Below, in pieces: positions 14,871 through 15,925 of a DNA stretch of 15,925 nucleotides. The number at the start of each line of letters is the position of its first letter. The stretch's first letter is position 1. Source of the stretch: DATAWZ01 sp036266975 (GTDB lineage Bacteria > Actinomycetota > Thermoleophilia > Solirubrobacterales > Solirubrobacteraceae); assembly GCA_036266975.1 (NCBI GenBank), contig DATAWZ010000029.1:1-15925 (forward strand). Direction: 5' to 3'. The position numbers and the translations under genes are program-made. The notes below the pieces were generated by a model. That model searched no databases. It saw nothing but the letters and a program-made list of their open reading frames with translations, and was not told where the DNA came from.

Positions 14871-15326
14871 ATGAAGGTTCTGAGGACTCGCCCGCTCGCG
14901 GCGGGCCTGCTCGCGCTGGGGGTCGCGGCGCCGGCCGCGCTCGCGGCGACGCACGCGGGATTGAGGGGCAAGAACGCTCAAGGGCTCGCGATCACGCTCT
15001 CGGCCGCGAGTAAGGCGGGGGTGCGCACGGTCGCCTTCAACGCGAGGATGAGCTGCTCGAACGCGATGAAGCTCACCGACGACTCGTTCAGCGATCAGGT
15101 ACGGCCCAGCGCCAAGGGCTACTTCCGGGTGGACTCCACCACCAACGCAGGCGCCACGGTCACCGCGCTGCACGGCACGATCAAGGGCAGCCGCGCCTCC
15201 GGGGCGATGCGCATCGTCGAGTACTTCTCGGGGATCCCGAACTCGAGCAACCACTACCCGCTGCAGGCACATGGCTCGATCCGCTGCGACAGCGGCACGG
15301 TGAAATGGACGGCGAAGAAGAGGTGA
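14871..15326 (+). CDS. Small secreted protein of unknown function
   Basis: The 151-residue protein has a clear Sec-type signal peptide: basic 'MKVLRTR', hydrophobic 'PLAAGLLALGVAAPAALA', and likely cleavage after 'ALAA' near residue 26. The mature part (about 125 residues) alternates polar and hydrophobic residues as a small beta-rich domain would ('GVRTVAFNARMSC', 'GYFRVDSTT', 'VTALHGTIKGSRASGAMRIV', 'HGSIRCDSGTVKW'). Its two Cys could form a disulfide. I do not recognise the family, though small secreted beta proteins of this style are frequent in Solirubrobacterales. AAAAGGAGG lies 5 bases before the ATG. It lies between the operon's hairpin and the second tatA and is probably transcribed separately. 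A link to the hydroxylase system is possible but unproven. Confidence 0.8.
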   Translation: MKVLRTRPLAAGLLALGVAAPAALAATHAGLRGKNAQGLAITLSAASKAGVRTVAFNARMSCSNAMKLTDDSFSDQVRPSAKGYFRVDSTTNAGATVTALHGTIKGSRASGAMRIVEYFSGIPNSSNHYPLQAHGSIRCDSGTVKWTAKKR

Positions 15327-15355
15327 GGTGGGTGGTCCGGGGCCCGGCGTCGGCG

Positions 15356-15361
15356 TAGACT
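15356..15361 (+). promoter_or_regulatory. Putative leaderless-type -10 box (TAGACT) of the right tatA
   Basis: TAGACT ends 7 bases before the ATG at 15369 and no Shine-Dalgarno is present, so the transcript should begin at the start codon. The same hexamer precedes the left tatA. Confidence 0.5.
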
Positions 15362-15368
15362 CCAGCGC

Positions 15369-15788
15369 ATGGACAGCATCTTCACCCCCGTTCATCTGCT
15401 GTTCGTTGCCGTGGTGGCGCTGATCGTGCTGGGGCCCAAGCGCCTGCCGGAGATGGCCCGGATGCTCGGCAACGGCATCCGCGAGCTGCGCGAGGGGCTG
15501 TCGAGCACGGTCAACCCGGAGTCCGCTCCAGGGGTGCACGAGATCGCCGAGACGGTGGGCGGGAGCATCCGCGAGATCCACCAGTCGTTCACCGGTTCTC
15601 TGAACCCGCTGGCGCCGAGCGCGAGGGCCACCCCCGCCGTGCCGGTGGCGACCCCCGCACCGGCCGCCGTTCCCTCGCCGCTACCGGTCGAGCCGACGAG
15701 CGCGATGACCGCCCCCGCGTCCGCCGCCGTGGCGCTGCCCACGCCCGCCGCGCCCCCGCCACCGCTGCCGGTCGAGCCGGCCGCCTAG
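15369..15788 (+). CDS. tatA: Sec-independent translocase TatA-like protein, right copy
   Basis: The 139-residue TatA/TatB-family protein has one TM helix (about 8-22), the hinge and amphipathic helix 'LGPKRLPEMARMLGNGIREL', a 'GGSIREIHQSFTGSLNPLAP' segment and a Pro/Ala-rich tail ending '...PPPLPVEPAA'. It should take part in export of folded proteins such as the Tat-signal hydroxylase of this cluster. The first 67 codons differ from the left copy at about 37 bases, many synonymous, whereas the remaining 216 bases differ at two. This copy probably retains the ancestral stop codon (TAG), since the left copy's extension is IS-derived. TatA usually works with TatC, which is not encoded here, so both genes probably serve a Tat system encoded elsewhere. 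Confidence 0.9.
   Translation: MDSIFTPVHLLFVAVVALIVLGPKRLPEMARMLGNGIRELREGLSSTVNPESAPGVHEIAETVGGSIREIHQSFTGSLNPLAPSARATPAVPVATPAPAAVPSPLPVEPTSAMTAPASAAVALPTPAAPPPPLPVEPAA
15570..15785 (+). repeat. 216-bp direct repeat, right copy (3' half of tatA)
   Basis: Partner of 6116-6331 with two mismatches, in the same orientation and 9,454 bp downstream. Together the two copies bracket the IS remnant, the hydroxylase/transporter operon, the small secreted-protein gene and the 5' half of this tatA. Such a pair could support excision or amplification of the block by homologous recombination. Confidence 0.93.
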
Positions 15789-15850
15789 TGGCACCTCCTG
15801 CAAATCCGCTCCCGCTTCGCGGCTGCAAATCTTCGCCTGGCGGCGTCCTC

Positions 15851-15883
15851 GGGAGCCGAAATAGCGCTGCTGTTCCGGCTCCC
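15851..15883. terminator. Possible hairpin downstream of the right tatA
   Basis: GGGAGCCG (15851-15858) pairs with CGGCTCCC (15876-15883), an 8-bp stem with a 17-base loop, 62 bases after the tatA stop codon. No T-run follows. The rest of the 137-base tail (15789-15925) shows no gene; it holds a CTGCAAATC element twice (near 15798 and 15824) and a 6-bp dyad TCGATT/AATCGA at 15900-15921. Confidence 0.35.
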
Positions 15884-15925
15884 TGCGTCCTGGCCATGCT
15901 CGATTTTCGCTCGCGAATCGACGAC

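Noticed and set aside
6116..15785. Composite transposon or integron as explanation for the bracketed block
   Set aside because: Only one degenerate transposase fragment is seen, with no intact transposase or integrase, no paired terminal inverted repeats and no att-like site. The bracketing repeats are tatA coding sequence.

Overview
The window is GC-rich, tightly packed bacterial DNA that looks like a member of the class Thermoleophilia (Solirubrobacterales-type Actinomycetota). The best clue is the secreted protein at 1502-2197. Its N-terminus carries the 'VISVVALFVALGGTGYAA' signature, which I associate with large paralogous families in Solirubrobacter, Conexibacter and Patulibacter. GTG starts and TAnnnT -10 boxes lying 6-9 bases before start codons (apparently leaderless genes) also fit an actinobacterium. 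The lineage is an inference; no rRNA or other phylogenetic marker is present.

Left part (1-5914), mostly household genes: the 3' end of an unidentified gene, a 12-TM major facilitator exporter (minus), the lineage-specific secreted protein (plus), the ribosome-associated ABC-F ATPase EttA (minus), a divergent J-domain/TPR protein (plus), and a six-TM membrane protein (minus) whose C-terminus resembles a potassium-channel pore without the GYGD filter.

Middle and right part (5915-15788): two tatA-like genes, at 5915-6364 and 15369-15788, bracket an apparent seven-gene operon and a small secreted-protein gene. The operon encodes a Tat-exported molybdenum hydroxylase large subunit (IorB-like), its [2Fe-2S] small subunit, and a complete branched-chain-amino-acid-type (LIV/HAAT) ABC importer: two ATPases, two permeases and a lipoprotein binding protein. 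It is preceded by a sigma-70-like promoter with overlapping dyads and followed by a strong hairpin. The simplest reading is that an extracytoplasmic hydroxylase modifies a small molecule, probably an N-heterocycle or aldehyde, whose product or relative is captured by the lipoprotein and imported. The substrate is unknown.

The most unusual structure is the tatA pair. The first 201 bases of the two genes differ at about 37 positions, whereas the next 216 bases differ at only 2 (hand counts). The near-identical segments are direct repeats exactly 9,454 bp apart around the hydroxylase/transporter block. The left repeat ends at 6331, one base before the position where the right copy has its stop codon. 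What follows is a frameshifted remnant of what looks like an IS630-type transposase tail, so the left tatA reads 10 codons into antisense IS sequence. This suggests that the block was gained, duplicated or rearranged by recombination through tatA, or that the two copies were homogenised by gene conversion. A chimeric assembly must also be excluded.
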